Source: Ralstonia sp. UBA689
Lineage (GTDB): Bacteria > Pseudomonadota > Gammaproteobacteria > Burkholderiales > Burkholderiaceae
Reading direction: 5' to 3'
DNA length: 64,000 bases
NCBI RefSeq assembly: GCF_002298975.1
Contig: NZ_DBMV01000041.1
Span: forward strand, 62,001-126,000
A model generated the notes under the pieces. It saw only the letters and a program-made list of their open reading frames with translations. It was not told the DNA's origin and did no database searches. Each line of letters begins with the position of its first letter. Position 1 is the stretch's first letter. Shown in pieces: positions 38,034 to 46,859 of this stretch. A program made the position numbers and the translations under genes.

Positions 38034-38621
38034 ATGAGCGCTCCGGCCGAATCTCCCGTCCACAGCAACATCGATGCACGCTTTCCGCAGGCGATGGAAC
38101 GCGCCGCACGCGTGCGCCTGATGGTGTTCGACGTGGACGGCGTGCTCACCGACGGCCGCCTGCTGGTCGGCCCCGAGGGCGAGATCAGCAAGGCCTTCGA
38201 CACGCTCGACGGCCACGGCATCAAGCTGCTGGACCAGGCGGGCATCACGCCGGCCATCATCACCGGGCGGCAGTCCGAAATCGTCGCCTGGCGCGCCGGG
38301 GAACTCGGCATCGAACATCTGTACCAAGGGGTGCCCGACAAGCGCGAGGCGTTTGCCCACCTGCTCGCGGCCACCGAACTGCAGGCCGCCGACGCCGGCT
38401 ACATGGGTGACGACTGGCCCGATCTGCCAGTGATGCAACTGGTGGGCTTTGCCGCCTGCCCCGCCCAGGCCCACGCCGAACTGCGCAGCCGCGCCCACTA
38501 TGTCGCGCAAGCGACGGGCGGACGCGGCGCGGTGCGCGAAGTGGCCGACCTGATCCTCAAGGCCCAGGGCGCCTACGATGCCCTGCTCGCGCAACTGCTG
38601 CAGGCCCCGCAATCCTTCTGA
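38034..38621 (+). CDS. kdsC: Kdo-8-phosphate phosphatase
   Basis: 195 residues of the HAD family. Motif I is FDVDGVLTDG near 31-40, with a further TGRQSE near 77 and YMGDDWPDLP near 122. It removes phosphate from Kdo-8-P to give free Kdo for lipid A core assembly. It lies ten bases after kdsD and four bases before lptC, which fits one operon. Confidence 0.96.
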   Translation: MSAPAESPVHSNIDARFPQAMERAARVRLMVFDVDGVLTDGRLLVGPEGEISKAFDTLDGHGIKLLDQAGITPAIITGRQSEIVAWRAGELGIEHLYQGVPDKREAFAHLLAATELQAADAGYMGDDWPDLPVMQLVGFAACPAQAHAELRSRAHYVAQATGGRGAVREVADLILKAQGAYDALLAQLLQAPQSF

Positions 38622-38625
38622 CCTC

Positions 38626-39258
38626 ATGGCCAGCGAACGCTCCCAACGCCTCGTCTCCACCGTGCTGCAGATCATGCTGCGCGGCTTGCCGATCCTGCTG
38701 ATGGCGATCGTCTGCGGTGTCACGTTCCTGCTCGTGCAGGTCAACACGCCACAGACCGATAACGCTGCCAACCAGGCCAAGCGCCATGTCGCCGACTACA
38801 CCATGGACGGCGTCTCGGCCACCGCTCTGGACGAAAAGGGCGCAACCAAATACCGCTTCACCGGCGTCCACATGAACCATTACGAAGACGACCTCTCGTA
38901 CGACGTCACCTTCCCGGCGCTGCGCGTCTATGCGCCCGACCGCCCGCAGGTGACTGCCCGCGCCGACCTCGGCAAGATGAATGGCGAGGGCACCGTCATC
39001 GACCTGTACAACAACGCCAAGATCATCCGCGCACAGGGCCCGGACACGCACCAGGACCCGCTGATGACCGCCGACTCGACCTACTTCCAGGTGCTGCTCA
39101 ATGACGACGTCGTGCGCACCGACAAGCCGGTCGAGCTGCATCGCGGGCCGTCGATCATGAACGCCAACGGCCTCGTCTTCAACAACGTGACGCGACAAGT
39201 ACAATTGCTGGGCAATGTGCGCGGCCGGATCGAAGGGCTGGGGGCGCCGAAGCAGTAA
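38626..39258 (+). CDS. lptC: LPS export protein LptC
   Basis: 210 residues with one N-terminal membrane anchor (LRGLPILLMAIVCGVTFLLV, residues 18-37) and a periplasmic beta-jellyroll domain, LptC family. It links the LptB2FG transporter to LptA during LPS transport. The start at 38626, four bases after kdsC, gives the anchor with a basic N-terminus. It is smaller in sequence identity than other Lpt proteins, as usual, but context makes the call firm. Confidence 0.93.
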   Translation: MASERSQRLVSTVLQIMLRGLPILLMAIVCGVTFLLVQVNTPQTDNAANQAKRHVADYTMDGVSATALDEKGATKYRFTGVHMNHYEDDLSYDVTFPALRVYAPDRPQVTARADLGKMNGEGTVIDLYNNAKIIRAQGPDTHQDPLMTADSTYFQVLLNDDVVRTDKPVELHRGPSIMNANGLVFNNVTRQVQLLGNVRGRIEGLGAPKQ

Positions 39259-39323
39259 ACTGCATGCCCGCCCCCAACCAGCCCTCGCAACGATCGACCG
39301 CGCCTCTCTCCAACTCGACTTCC

Positions 39324-39908
39324 ATGACCGACTCCCTCCGTGCCGCCGGCCTTGCTCTCGCCGCCGTGCTGCTGCTCCCGGCCCTGCCCGCATACGCCGA
39401 GCGCGCTGACCGCGACAAGCCGCTGGTGCTCGAAGCCGACAACGCCAGCTACGATGACCTGAAGCAGGTCTACCACCTGACCGGCAATGTCGTGCTGACC
39501 AAGGGCACCATGGTGCTGCGCTCCGACGAAGCCGAGCTGCGCACCGACCCCGAGGGCTATAACTACGCCATCGCCACCTCCAAGCCCGGCAACCTGGCCT
39601 TCATCCGCCAGAAGCGCGACAACGTCGACGAATACATCCAGGGCTATGGCGAGCGCATCGAATACGACGGCAAGCAGGAGATCTCCAAGCTGATCACCCG
39701 CGCGCGCATGGAACGCCTGCAGGGCGCCACGCAGCTCGATGAGATTCGCGGCGCAGTCATCACGTACGACGGCCAGAAGGAGTTCTACACGGCCACGGGC
39801 GGCGCCGAGAACACCACGGCCGCCAACCCGTCGGGCCGCGTGCGTGCAGTTCTCGCCCCCCGCAGCAGCACCCCGGGCACGCCCGCCGCGCCTGCCGCCA
39901 AACCCTGA
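39324..39908 (+). CDS. lptA: LPS transport periplasmic protein LptA
   Basis: 194 residues from this start. A signal peptide (GLALAAVLLLPALPAYA) is cleaved before ERAD. The mature protein has the OstA/LptA fold (KPLVLEADNASYDD; VYHLTGNVVLTKGTMVLRSD). A Pro/Ala-rich tail follows. LptA oligomers bridge the periplasm for LPS. ATG 39324 is preferred because it gives a proper signal peptide; ATG 39264 would add 20 residues in front. It sits between lptC and lptB in the operon. Confidence 0.94.
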   Translation: MTDSLRAAGLALAAVLLLPALPAYAERADRDKPLVLEADNASYDDLKQVYHLTGNVVLTKGTMVLRSDEAELRTDPEGYNYAIATSKPGNLAFIRQKRDNVDEYIQGYGERIEYDGKQEISKLITRARMERLQGATQLDEIRGAVITYDGQKEFYTATGGAENTTAANPSGRVRAVLAPRSSTPGTPAAPAAKP

Positions 39909-39937
39909 TCCGTCCCGCCAGCCCTTCCGTTTTGTCT

Positions 39938-40726
39938 ATGTCCGCTACCACCCTTGATCCCAAGACTGTCGCGCCGCAGGCCCTGACTTCCAGCACGCTG
40001 GTGGTCCGGCACCTGAAGAAGCGCTATGGCACGCGCACGGTGGTCAAGGACGTGTCGCTTGACGTGAAGAGCGGTGAGGTGGTCGGCCTGCTCGGCCCCA
40101 ACGGCGCGGGCAAGACCACCTCCTTTTACATGATCGTGGGCTTGGTGGCGCTGGACGCCGGCGACATCGTGCTCGACGGCGAGCACATCAGCCGCCTGCC
40201 GATCCACCAGCGCGCACGCATGGGGCTGTCGTACCTGCCGCAGGAAGCCTCGGTGTTCCGCAAGCTCAACGTGCAGGAGAACATCCGCGCGGTGCTCGAA
40301 TTGCAGGAGCAGGACGGCAAGAAGCTCACGCAAGCCGAAGTCAACCGCCGGCTCGACGCGCTGCTCGATGACCTGCAGATCGCGCATCTGCGCGACAACC
40401 CCGCGCTGTCGCTCTCAGGCGGCGAGCGCCGCCGCGTGGAAATTGCCCGGGCGCTGGCCTCGTCGCCGCGCTTCATCCTGCTCGATGAACCGTTTGCGGG
40501 CGTGGACCCCATCGCCGTGGGCGAAATCCAGCGCATCGTCAGCTTCCTGAAGGATCGCAACATCGGTGTGCTGATCACCGATCACAACGTACGCGAAACG
40601 CTGGGCATTTGCGATCACGCCTACATCATCAGCGAAGGCACCGTGCTTGCCGCAGGCCGGCCCGAGCAGATCGTTGAAAACGAGGATGTGCGCAAGGTCT
40701 ATCTGGGCGATAACTTCCGGATGTAA
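39938..40726 (+). CDS. lptB: LPS export ABC transporter ATPase LptB
   Basis: 262 residues. Walker A GPNGAGKTTSF near 52-62, Q-loop LPQEAS, signature LSGGERRRVE and Walker B FILLDEPFAGVDP are all present. It powers LptFG extraction of LPS from the inner membrane. The N-terminal 22 residues are longer than in E. coli LptB. It is 29 bases after lptA and 96 before rpoN. Confidence 0.97.
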   Translation: MSATTLDPKTVAPQALTSSTLVVRHLKKRYGTRTVVKDVSLDVKSGEVVGLLGPNGAGKTTSFYMIVGLVALDAGDIVLDGEHISRLPIHQRARMGLSYLPQEASVFRKLNVQENIRAVLELQEQDGKKLTQAEVNRRLDALLDDLQIAHLRDNPALSLSGGERRRVEIARALASSPRFILLDEPFAGVDPIAVGEIQRIVSFLKDRNIGVLITDHNVRETLGICDHAYIISEGTVLAAGRPEQIVENEDVRKVYLGDNFRM

Positions 40727-40822
40727 GCCGCACGCCGCACCTACGTCTTATGGACGTGGCAAAGGCGCACCTTAAAGCAAAATCCGTTCCATCGGTTGAC
40801 TGTTGGGCATAGAATAGCCCGC

Positions 40823-42322
40823 ATGAAACAGTCGCTCCAGCTCCGCCTCTCTCAACATCTGGCGCTTACGCCACAGTTGCAGCAGTCCATCCGCCTGCTG
40901 CAACTGTCGACCATCGAACTGCAGCAGGAAGTCGAGCAGGCCCTGACCGAGAACCCGCTGCTGGAGCGGGAAAACGAGTGGCTCGACACCTCCGCGCGCA
41001 TCGGCGCGGACGGCTCCGTCAACGCACTGCAGAGCAACAGCGCCACGCCGCTGCCCACCGAATCGCCGCCGCCCACGCCCAACGGCGCCGAGAGTAGCGA
41101 CGCCCCCGACAACAGCTACGAGAACGGCGCCGATTTTGACAGCGACTACGGTTCCGACCGCTCCGACTGGAGCCTCGACGATTTCGCCCGCAAACCGCAA
41201 TCGGACGAGGACGACCGCGCCCCCATGCAGTTGCGCGAGGCCGAGCCCACGCTGCGCGAATTCCTCATGGAACAGCTCGCGCCGCTCAAGCTGTCGATGC
41301 GCGACAAGGGCCTCGTCATCTTCCTGATCGAATCGCTCGACGACGAGGGCTATCTCTCGGCCACGCTCGACGAGATCCTCACGGATCTGCCCGCCGAACT
41401 CGAAGTCGAGCTTGATGAACTGCAGGCCGCGCTGCGCATGCTGCAGAGCTTCGACCCGCCCGGCATCGGCGCGCGCTCGGCGGCTGAGTGCCTGACGCTG
41501 CAACTGCAACGACTCGATTCGCCTGCCAAAGCGCTGGCGCTCATCATCGTCAATCAGCATCTCGAACTGCTTGCCGCGCGTGACTACACGCGCCTAAAGA
41601 AGGCATTGTCCGTCGACGAACCCGCACTGAAGGCGGCACATGAGCTGATCCGTTCCTTGGCGCCGTTCCCGGGTCACGCCTTCGGGCGCGCGGAAGCCGA
41701 TTTCGTGGTGCCCGACGTGGTGGTGCGCAAGACCAGCGCTGGCTGGATGGCGCAACTGAACCCCGACGTCATGCCGCGCCTGCGCATCAACGACATGTAC
41801 GCGCAGATCCTGCGCAGCAGCCGGGGCGAATCGGGTGCCGCCAATCTGCAGCAGAAGCTGCAGGAAGCGCGCTGGCTGATCAAGAATATCCAGCAGCGTT
41901 TCGACACGATCCTGCGTGTCTCGCAAGCTATTGTCGAGCGTCAAAAGAGCTTTTTCACGCACGGCGAAATCGCCATGCGCCCCTTGGTTTTGCGGGAAAT
42001 AGCCGATACACTGGGCCTACATGAGTCCACGATCTCCCGTGTGACAACCAACAAGTACATGGCGACCCCGATGGGGACGTTTGAGCTGAAGTACTTCTTT
42101 GGCAGCCATGTATCGACGGAAACCGGCGGGGCCGCGTCATCCACCGCGATACGCGCGCTCATCAAGCAACTTGTAGGAGCCGAAGACCCGAAGAATCCTC
42201 TGTCCGATAGCAGAATTGCCGAGCTGTTAGGCGAACAAGGATTCGTGGTGGCCCGTCGGACGGTGGCCAAATACCGCGAAGCCCTCAAGATCCCTGCAGT
42301 GAATCTGCGTAAGTCCTTATAG
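40823..42322 (+). CDS. rpoN: RNA polymerase sigma-54 factor
   Basis: 499 residues. The N-terminal region I is Gln/Leu-rich (MKQSLQLRLSQHLALTPQLQ), followed by an acidic stretch near 60-130, the core-binding domain, a helix-turn-helix (LGLHESTISRVTTNKYM) and the RpoN box ARRTVAKYRE near the end. Sigma-54 directs activator-dependent transcription at -24/-12 promoters. It follows lptB and precedes hpf, the conserved order in proteobacteria. Confidence 0.98.
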   Translation: MKQSLQLRLSQHLALTPQLQQSIRLLQLSTIELQQEVEQALTENPLLERENEWLDTSARIGADGSVNALQSNSATPLPTESPPPTPNGAESSDAPDNSYENGADFDSDYGSDRSDWSLDDFARKPQSDEDDRAPMQLREAEPTLREFLMEQLAPLKLSMRDKGLVIFLIESLDDEGYLSATLDEILTDLPAELEVELDELQAALRMLQSFDPPGIGARSAAECLTLQLQRLDSPAKALALIIVNQHLELLAARDYTRLKKALSVDEPALKAAHELIRSLAPFPGHAFGRAEADFVVPDVVVRKTSAGWMAQLNPDVMPRLRINDMYAQILRSSRGESGAANLQQKLQEARWLIKNIQQRFDTILRVSQAIVERQKSFFTHGEIAMRPLVLREIADTLGLHESTISRVTTNKYMATPMGTFELKYFFGSHVSTETGGAASSTAIRALIKQLVGAEDPKNPLSDSRIAELLGEQGFVVARRTVAKYREALKIPAVNLRKSL

Positions 42323-42373
42323 CCGCATCGCGGGCAGTTCCGGTGCGGCCCATCCGTGAGAAGGAGAACCGCT

Positions 42374-42727
42374 ATGAACTTCAAACTCAGTGGACACCAC
42401 CTGGACATCACGCCGCCGTTGCGTGAGTACGTGGAAACGAAACTGGAGCGTGTGATCAGGCACTTCGATCAGGTGATTGGCGTCAGCGTCTTGCTATCGG
42501 TCGATAACCACAAGGAGAAGAACCGTCGCCAGTATGCGGAAATCAACCTGCACCTCAAGGGTAAGGACGTCTTCGTCGAATCACACCATGAAGATCTCTA
42601 TGCGGCCATCGACCTCTTGGTCGACAAGCTGGATCGGCAGGTCATCAAATACAAGGATCGCGTGCAAGGCCATGATCGTGACAGCGTGAAGCACCAAGCC
42701 CTCCAGGCCGTGCAGATGCAGCAATAG
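42374..42727 (+). CDS. hpf: Ribosome hibernation-promoting factor
   Basis: 117 residues, short HPF/YhbH form without the dimerising tail of long HPF. LKGKDVFVESHHEDLYAAID and DRQVIKYKD are family-typical. It binds the 30S subunit and stops translation in stationary phase. AAGGAG lies seven bases before ATG 42374, which rules out the earlier in-frame start at 42356. A strong terminator follows, so it ends the rpoN transcript. Confidence 0.95.
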   Translation: MNFKLSGHHLDITPPLREYVETKLERVIRHFDQVIGVSVLLSVDNHKEKNRRQYAEINLHLKGKDVFVESHHEDLYAAIDLLVDKLDRQVIKYKDRVQGHDRDSVKHQALQAVQMQQ

Positions 42728-42742
42728 CACACCGCACCGCAG

Positions 42743-42774
42743 AAAACCGCGCCCTCGGATGGCGCGGTTTTTTT
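42743..42774 (+). terminator. Rho-independent terminator after hpf
   Basis: AACCGCGCC and GGCGCGGTT form a perfect 9-base stem with a 7-base loop, followed by a T-run. Confidence 0.92.
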
Positions 42775-43075
42775 ATGTCGTGGTGCATTCCCGACGAATC
42801 CGATTGCATCCGAATTAAGTCGGGCTAAAATCTGACGAAAGTATGAATGCTTGGCGTGACGCGGGTCTTGCCGCGATGCCAGCAACAACAGGGTCGATGC
42901 CTAGGCGCAATTTGCCGGCAACGACCGATTGCAGCCCTGGGGGATTCTCCTCTCTGCCCTGCGCGGCACACCGCTGGTGCGTCGCACAAAGCCGCGCGGC
43001 GCGTGGTCTATAATGGCCCAATTGTCCGTGCGCCGTTTTGGTGCAGAAGGACGCCGCTCATTTCACGCATTGCAC
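42775..43075 (+). promoter_or_regulatory. Leader/promoter region before ptsN
   Basis: About 300 bases after the hpf terminator, with no convincing gene. A sigma-70-like pair TTGCAT (42804-42809) and TAAAAT (42826-42831) has 16-base spacing. A second perfect -10, TATAAT, is at 43009-43014, without a clear -35. The 178 bases between them could be a leader or a small RNA. Confidence 0.45.
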
Positions 43076-43531
43076 ATGAATCGCTTGGCCAAACTGCTGC
43101 CGCCCGGGAACATTGCCCTCGACGTCAGCGTAACCAGCAAGAAGCGGGTATTTGAACAGGCCGGCCTGCTGTTCGAAAACAACCACGGCGTTGCACGCGC
43201 GGTCGTCACCGACAACCTGTTCGCGCGCGAATCACTTGGCTCCACGGGCCTGGGCGCCGGCGTGGCCATCCCGCACGGCCGCATCAAGGGGCTCAAGCAG
43301 CCGCTGGCGGCGTTCATGCGCCTATCCGAGCCGGTGCCATTCGAGTCGCCCGACGGCAAGCCGGTGTCACTGCTGATCTTCCTGCTGGTGCCGGAGCAAG
43401 CGACCCAGCAGCATCTGGAGATCCTTTCCGAAATCGCCCAACTGCTGTCCGACCGCGACATGCGCGAAGGCCTTGCCACCCTGCCCTCGCCCGAGGCGAT
43501 TCACCAGCTATTGACCGACTGGCGGCCATGA
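43076..43531 (+). CDS. ptsN: Nitrogen PTS protein EIIA(Ntr)
   Basis: 151 residues, type 2 EIIA domain. The phosphorylated His67 is in GVAIPHGRI. EIIA(Ntr) regulates potassium uptake and stress responses. ATG 43076 (MNRLAKLLPPGNIALD) matches the family; a longer in-frame start at 43013 follows directly on a TATAAT and would add 21 residues. It lies upstream of hprK, whose product phosphorylates HPr in this regulatory chain. Confidence 0.95.
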   Translation: MNRLAKLLPPGNIALDVSVTSKKRVFEQAGLLFENNHGVARAVVTDNLFARESLGSTGLGAGVAIPHGRIKGLKQPLAAFMRLSEPVPFESPDGKPVSLLIFLLVPEQATQQHLEILSEIAQLLSDRDMREGLATLPSPEAIHQLLTDWRP

Positions 43532-43603
43532 ACGCAGCGTAATCGGTGTGAAACGCAACCGATTGCGAATGCGCCCCGCCCCCATCGGCACCACTGCCCT
43601 GCT

Positions 43604-44578
43604 ATGGAACTGACCGGCGTCATTGCCCAATCGATCTTCGACGACAACGCAGCCGACCTGAAGCTGTCGTGGGTCGCCGGCCTGGAAGGTGCGGACCGCG
43701 CGTTCGACGTGGATTTCGCCAAGGAAGCTACCTCGGCGGCCGATCTCGTCGGGCACTTGAACCTTATTCACCCGAACCGCATCCAGGTACTCGGCAAGCC
43801 CGAGATCACCTACTACCAGCGCCTGTCGGAAGAAAACCGCAAGCGTCAGATGGGCGAGCTGATTCTGCTGGAGCCGCCGTTCCTGGTAGTGGCCGACGGC
43901 GTCGACCCACCGCCCGACCTGGAACTGCGCTGCACACGCTCGTCCACGCCGCTGTTCACTTCGCCGATTTCCTCAGCGGCGGTCATCGACCACCTGCGCC
44001 TGTACCTCTCGCGCATCTCGGCGCCGCGCGTGACAATGCACGGGGTGTTCCTCGACATCCTCGGCATGGGCGTGCTGATCATGGGCGATTCTGGCCTGGG
44101 CAAGAGCGAGCTCGGCCTGGAACTGATCTCCCGCGGCCACGGCTTGGTTGCCGACGACGCGGTCGACTTCGTGCGCCTGGGGCCGGACTTTATCGAAGGC
44201 CGCTGCCCGCCACTGCTGCAAAACCTGCTGGAAGTGCGCGGCTTGGGCCTGCTCGACATCAAGACCATCTTCGGTGAGACGGCCGTGCGCCGGAAGATGA
44301 AGATCAAGCTGATCGTGCAACTCGTGCGCCGCAACGACGGCGAATTCGAACGCCTGCCGCTCGATTCGCAATACCTCGATGTGCTCGGTTTGCCGATCCA
44401 CATGGTGAAGATCCAGGTGGCAGCCGGCCGCAACTTGGCCGTGCTGGTCGAAGCCGCCGTACGCAACACCATCCTGCGCCTGCGCGGCATCGATACGTTG
44501 CGAGACTTCATGGACCGCCAGCGTGCCGCCATGCAGGCCGAAGCCGCGTCGCATTCGCCACAAGGCCGCCTGCTTTAA
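43604..44578 (+). CDS. hprK: HPr kinase/phosphorylase
   Basis: 324 residues. The P-loop GDSGLGKS is at 161-168, and the C-terminal K-loop area LLEVRGLGLLDIKTIFGE is the family signature. The N-terminal domain is the usual HprK fold. It phosphorylates or dephosphorylates a Ser of HPr. It lies 72 bases after ptsN and is part of the ptsN-hprK-rapZ group. Confidence 0.97.
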   Translation: MELTGVIAQSIFDDNAADLKLSWVAGLEGADRAFDVDFAKEATSAADLVGHLNLIHPNRIQVLGKPEITYYQRLSEENRKRQMGELILLEPPFLVVADGVDPPPDLELRCTRSSTPLFTSPISSAAVIDHLRLYLSRISAPRVTMHGVFLDILGMGVLIMGDSGLGKSELGLELISRGHGLVADDAVDFVRLGPDFIEGRCPPLLQNLLEVRGLGLLDIKTIFGETAVRRKMKIKLIVQLVRRNDGEFERLPLDSQYLDVLGLPIHMVKIQVAAGRNLAVLVEAAVRNTILRLRGIDTLRDFMDRQRAAMQAEAASHSPQGRLL

Positions 44579-44764
44579 CAAAGTCGTCACAAAGCTTCGC
44601 AATCGGACGGGTTTTACCCTACTTTTCGTCGAGAAACGTCAACCCGACATGCGCTCGCCCCGTTGTGGGAGGGAATGCGCCGAGCACGCACGCGGCGGCG
44701 TTCATCGCGAGCGCGGCGGCAAGTTCCACCCGCTCTTCTGACTGCACCCAAGGAGAATAAAACG

Positions 44765-45112
44765 ATGAAACAACTGATTGCCGCTTGCGCCCTGGCGCTC
44801 CCGTTCCTGGCAGGCCAGGCTTTCGCCCAAGGCAGCGCACCGGCCGCTGCTCCAGCCGCCCCCGCCGCCGCACCGGCTGCCAAGAACTCGCAGCAAGACA
44901 AGATGAAGCAGTGCAACATGGACGCCACAGGCAAGAAAGGGGACGCGCGCAAGGCATTCATGAAGGGCTGCCTGTCGGACAAGCCAATGGCAGCCGCCGC
45001 CAAGCCGGCTGATCCGAAAGAGCGCATGAAGATGTGCAACAAGGATGCCAGCGGCAAGAAGGGCGACGCGCGCAAGGCATTCATGAAGGATTGCCTCTCG
45101 AACAAGAGCTGA
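44765..45112 (+). CDS. PsiF-repeat exported protein
   Basis: 115 residues. A signal peptide ends at GQAFA; an Ala/Pro-rich spacer follows. Two PsiF repeats (PF07769) are present, near 54-80 and 93-115, each with a Cys-Asn-x-Asp-Ala pattern and the core KKGDARKAFMK, then CLS. PsiF is phosphate-starvation induced in E. coli, but its function is unknown. AGGAG stands nine bases before ATG 44765. The gene interrupts the hprK-rapZ group and is followed by its own terminator. Confidence 0.88.
   Translation: MKQLIAACALALPFLAGQAFAQGSAPAAAPAAPAAAPAAKNSQQDKMKQCNMDATGKKGDARKAFMKGCLSDKPMAAAAKPADPKERMKMCNKDASGKKGDARKAFMKDCLSNKS
44930..45088 (+). repeat. 36-bp internal duplication in the PsiF gene
   Basis: Copies at 44930-44965 and 45053-45088 (period 123 bases) differ at two positions. 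They encode the core of the two PsiF repeats. The near identity at DNA level suggests recent duplication or gene conversion. Confidence 0.8.
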
Positions 45113-45135
45113 GCAACCGCTTAACGTCGTACCGG

Positions 45136-45166
45136 AAAGGCGGTCGGCTCGGCCGCCTTTTTGTTT
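45136..45166 (+). terminator. Rho-independent terminator after the PsiF gene
   Basis: AAAGGCGG and CCGCCTTT form an 8-base stem with a 9-base loop and a T-run, 23 bases after the stop. Confidence 0.9.
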
Positions 45167-45205
45167 GGTCTCGGGTTTGCCACAGAGGAATGCTATCCTC
45201 GCGCC

Positions 45206-46096
45206 ATGCGGATCATTCTCATCACCGGTATGTCGGGTTCAGGGAAATCGGTCGCCCTGAACGTGCTCGAAGACGCAGGCTACTACTGCGTCGACAACCT
45301 GCCAGCGCAGTTTATTCCCGAACTAGCGCGCTATCTGGCGGATCAGGGCTACACACACCTGGGCGTGGCCACTGATATCCGCAGCCGCGAATCGCTGCGC
45401 AAGGTGCCAGAGACCATCACTGCGCTGCGCAAGGAACACGACGTGCGCATGCTGTTCCTGACGGCCAGTTCGAACGCGCTGGTGCAGCGCTACTCCGAAA
45501 CACGCCGCCGCCACCCGCTGTCGATCCGCAACGGCCGTCCTGACGAGGCCCATACGCACGCCGCCGCCAAGAGCGCCGACACATCGCTGATCGAAGCCAT
45601 CGAGATGGAGCGCGAACTCCTCAGCCCGCTGGCCGATCCGGCGCACCGCATCGACACCAGCACGCTGCGCACCAACGCCCTGCGCGCGTACATCAAGGAA
45701 TTCATCAGCGACGAGCCGCATGACATCACGCTGATGTTCGAGTCGTTCGGCTTCAAGCACGGCGTGCCTACCGACGCCGACCTCGTCTTCGACGTGCGCT
45801 CGCTGCCCAACCCGTACTACGACACGCAACTGCGCCCCCTCACGGGTCGCGACCAGCCCGTCATCGACTTCCTGCAAAGCCAGCCGATGGTGCTGGCGAT
45901 GGCCGAGGACATCCGCGCCTACGTCGAAAAGTGGCTGCCGAGTTTCATTGCCGACAACCGCAGCTATCTGACCGTCGCGATTGGCTGCACGGGCGGTCAG
46001 CATCGCTCGGTGTATATCGCCGAGCGGCTTGCCACGTACTTCCGCGCGCATGGTAATGTGTTGGTCCGCCACCGCGAAATGGCCATAGAGAGCTGA
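45206..46096 (+). CDS. rapZ: RNase adapter protein RapZ
   Basis: 296 residues. Walker A GMSGSGKS at 8-15, DNLPAQFIPELA near 32-43 and the C-terminal GCTGGQHRSVYIAERL are RapZ signatures. In E. coli it binds GlmZ RNA and presents it to RNase E, tuning GlcN-6-P synthesis. Whether that holds here is unknown, as no GlmZ was seen in the window. ATG 45206 is canonical; the frame begins 15 codons earlier. Confidence 0.96.
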   Translation: MRIILITGMSGSGKSVALNVLEDAGYYCVDNLPAQFIPELARYLADQGYTHLGVATDIRSRESLRKVPETITALRKEHDVRMLFLTASSNALVQRYSETRRRHPLSIRNGRPDEAHTHAAAKSADTSLIEAIEMERELLSPLADPAHRIDTSTLRTNALRAYIKEFISDEPHDITLMFESFGFKHGVPTDADLVFDVRSLPNPYYDTQLRPLTGRDQPVIDFLQSQPMVLAMAEDIRAYVEKWLPSFIADNRSYLTVAIGCTGGQHRSVYIAERLATYFRAHGNVLVRHREMAIES

Positions 46097-46183
46097 ACCG
46101 CGCGCCATGCGCGCCGGGCCAGTCCCGTAGGAATCGGCTTGCGCGGCGCCGCGTGTTGGACTTGCCGTTCGCTCCACCCGCCC

Positions 46184-46837
46184 ATGCAAGAAGACATCGC
46201 TCTCTCGCCGTTCTCACCGCTGCCGCCGCTGCCTACGGAACTGCCGCTGTTTCCACTGCACACCGTGCTGTTCCCGGGCGGCCTTCTGCCGCTGCGGATT
46301 TTCGAAGCCCGCTACATCGACATGGTGCGCACCTGCCTGCGCGACCAGACCCCGTTCGGCGTCTGCATGATCGAACGAGGAAATGAAATCGCCGCGACGG
46401 ACGCGCCGACCGTGCCGGTGGACATCGGTTGCATCGCCCACATCGTCGAGTGCGACATGGAGCAGCTCGGCCTGCTGATGATCAAGGTGCGCGGCACACA
46501 GCGCTTCAAGGTGCTGTCGTTCGAGACCAATGCCAACGGCCTGATGCGCGGCACGGTGGAACCCATCGGCGCCGATGTTGAAGACTGCAAGGGCGAACTC
46601 TTCGACGATTGCGTGGGCGCCTTGCGCCGCATCGTTGCCACGCTGGGTGCGCGCGAAGAGGGCAACGTGCCGATGGCCGAGCCGTACGAATGGGGCAGTC
46701 CGAGCTGGGTCGCCAACCGGCTGTGCGAGTTGCTACCGGTACCGCTCAAGGCCAAGCAGAAGCTGATGGAATTGATGGATGCCGGCATGCGCATCGAGAT
46801 CGTCCATCGGTACATGAAGCAGCATCACATCCTGTGA
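46184..46837 (+). CDS. LON substrate-binding domain protein
   Basis: 217 residues that correspond only to the N-terminal domain of Lon protease (ELPLFPLHTVLFPGGLLPLRIFEARY near 22-48). There is no AAA or protease domain, so it is not a Lon enzyme; stand-alone proteins of this kind have no settled function. ATG 46184 is used, with a plain upstream sequence. It follows rapZ by 87 bases and is convergent with mutY. Confidence 0.9.
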   Translation: MQEDIALSPFSPLPPLPTELPLFPLHTVLFPGGLLPLRIFEARYIDMVRTCLRDQTPFGVCMIERGNEIAATDAPTVPVDIGCIAHIVECDMEQLGLLMIKVRGTQRFKVLSFETNANGLMRGTVEPIGADVEDCKGELFDDCVGALRRIVATLGAREEGNVPMAEPYEWGSPSWVANRLCELLPVPLKAKQKLMELMDAGMRIEIVHRYMKQHHIL

Positions 46838-46859
46838 TGCCCCAAGCCGAGCGATCGCG

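Noticed and set aside
40796..40815. TTGACT and TAGAAT as rpoN promoter
   Set aside because: Only eight bases separate them, too short for a sigma-70 promoter.
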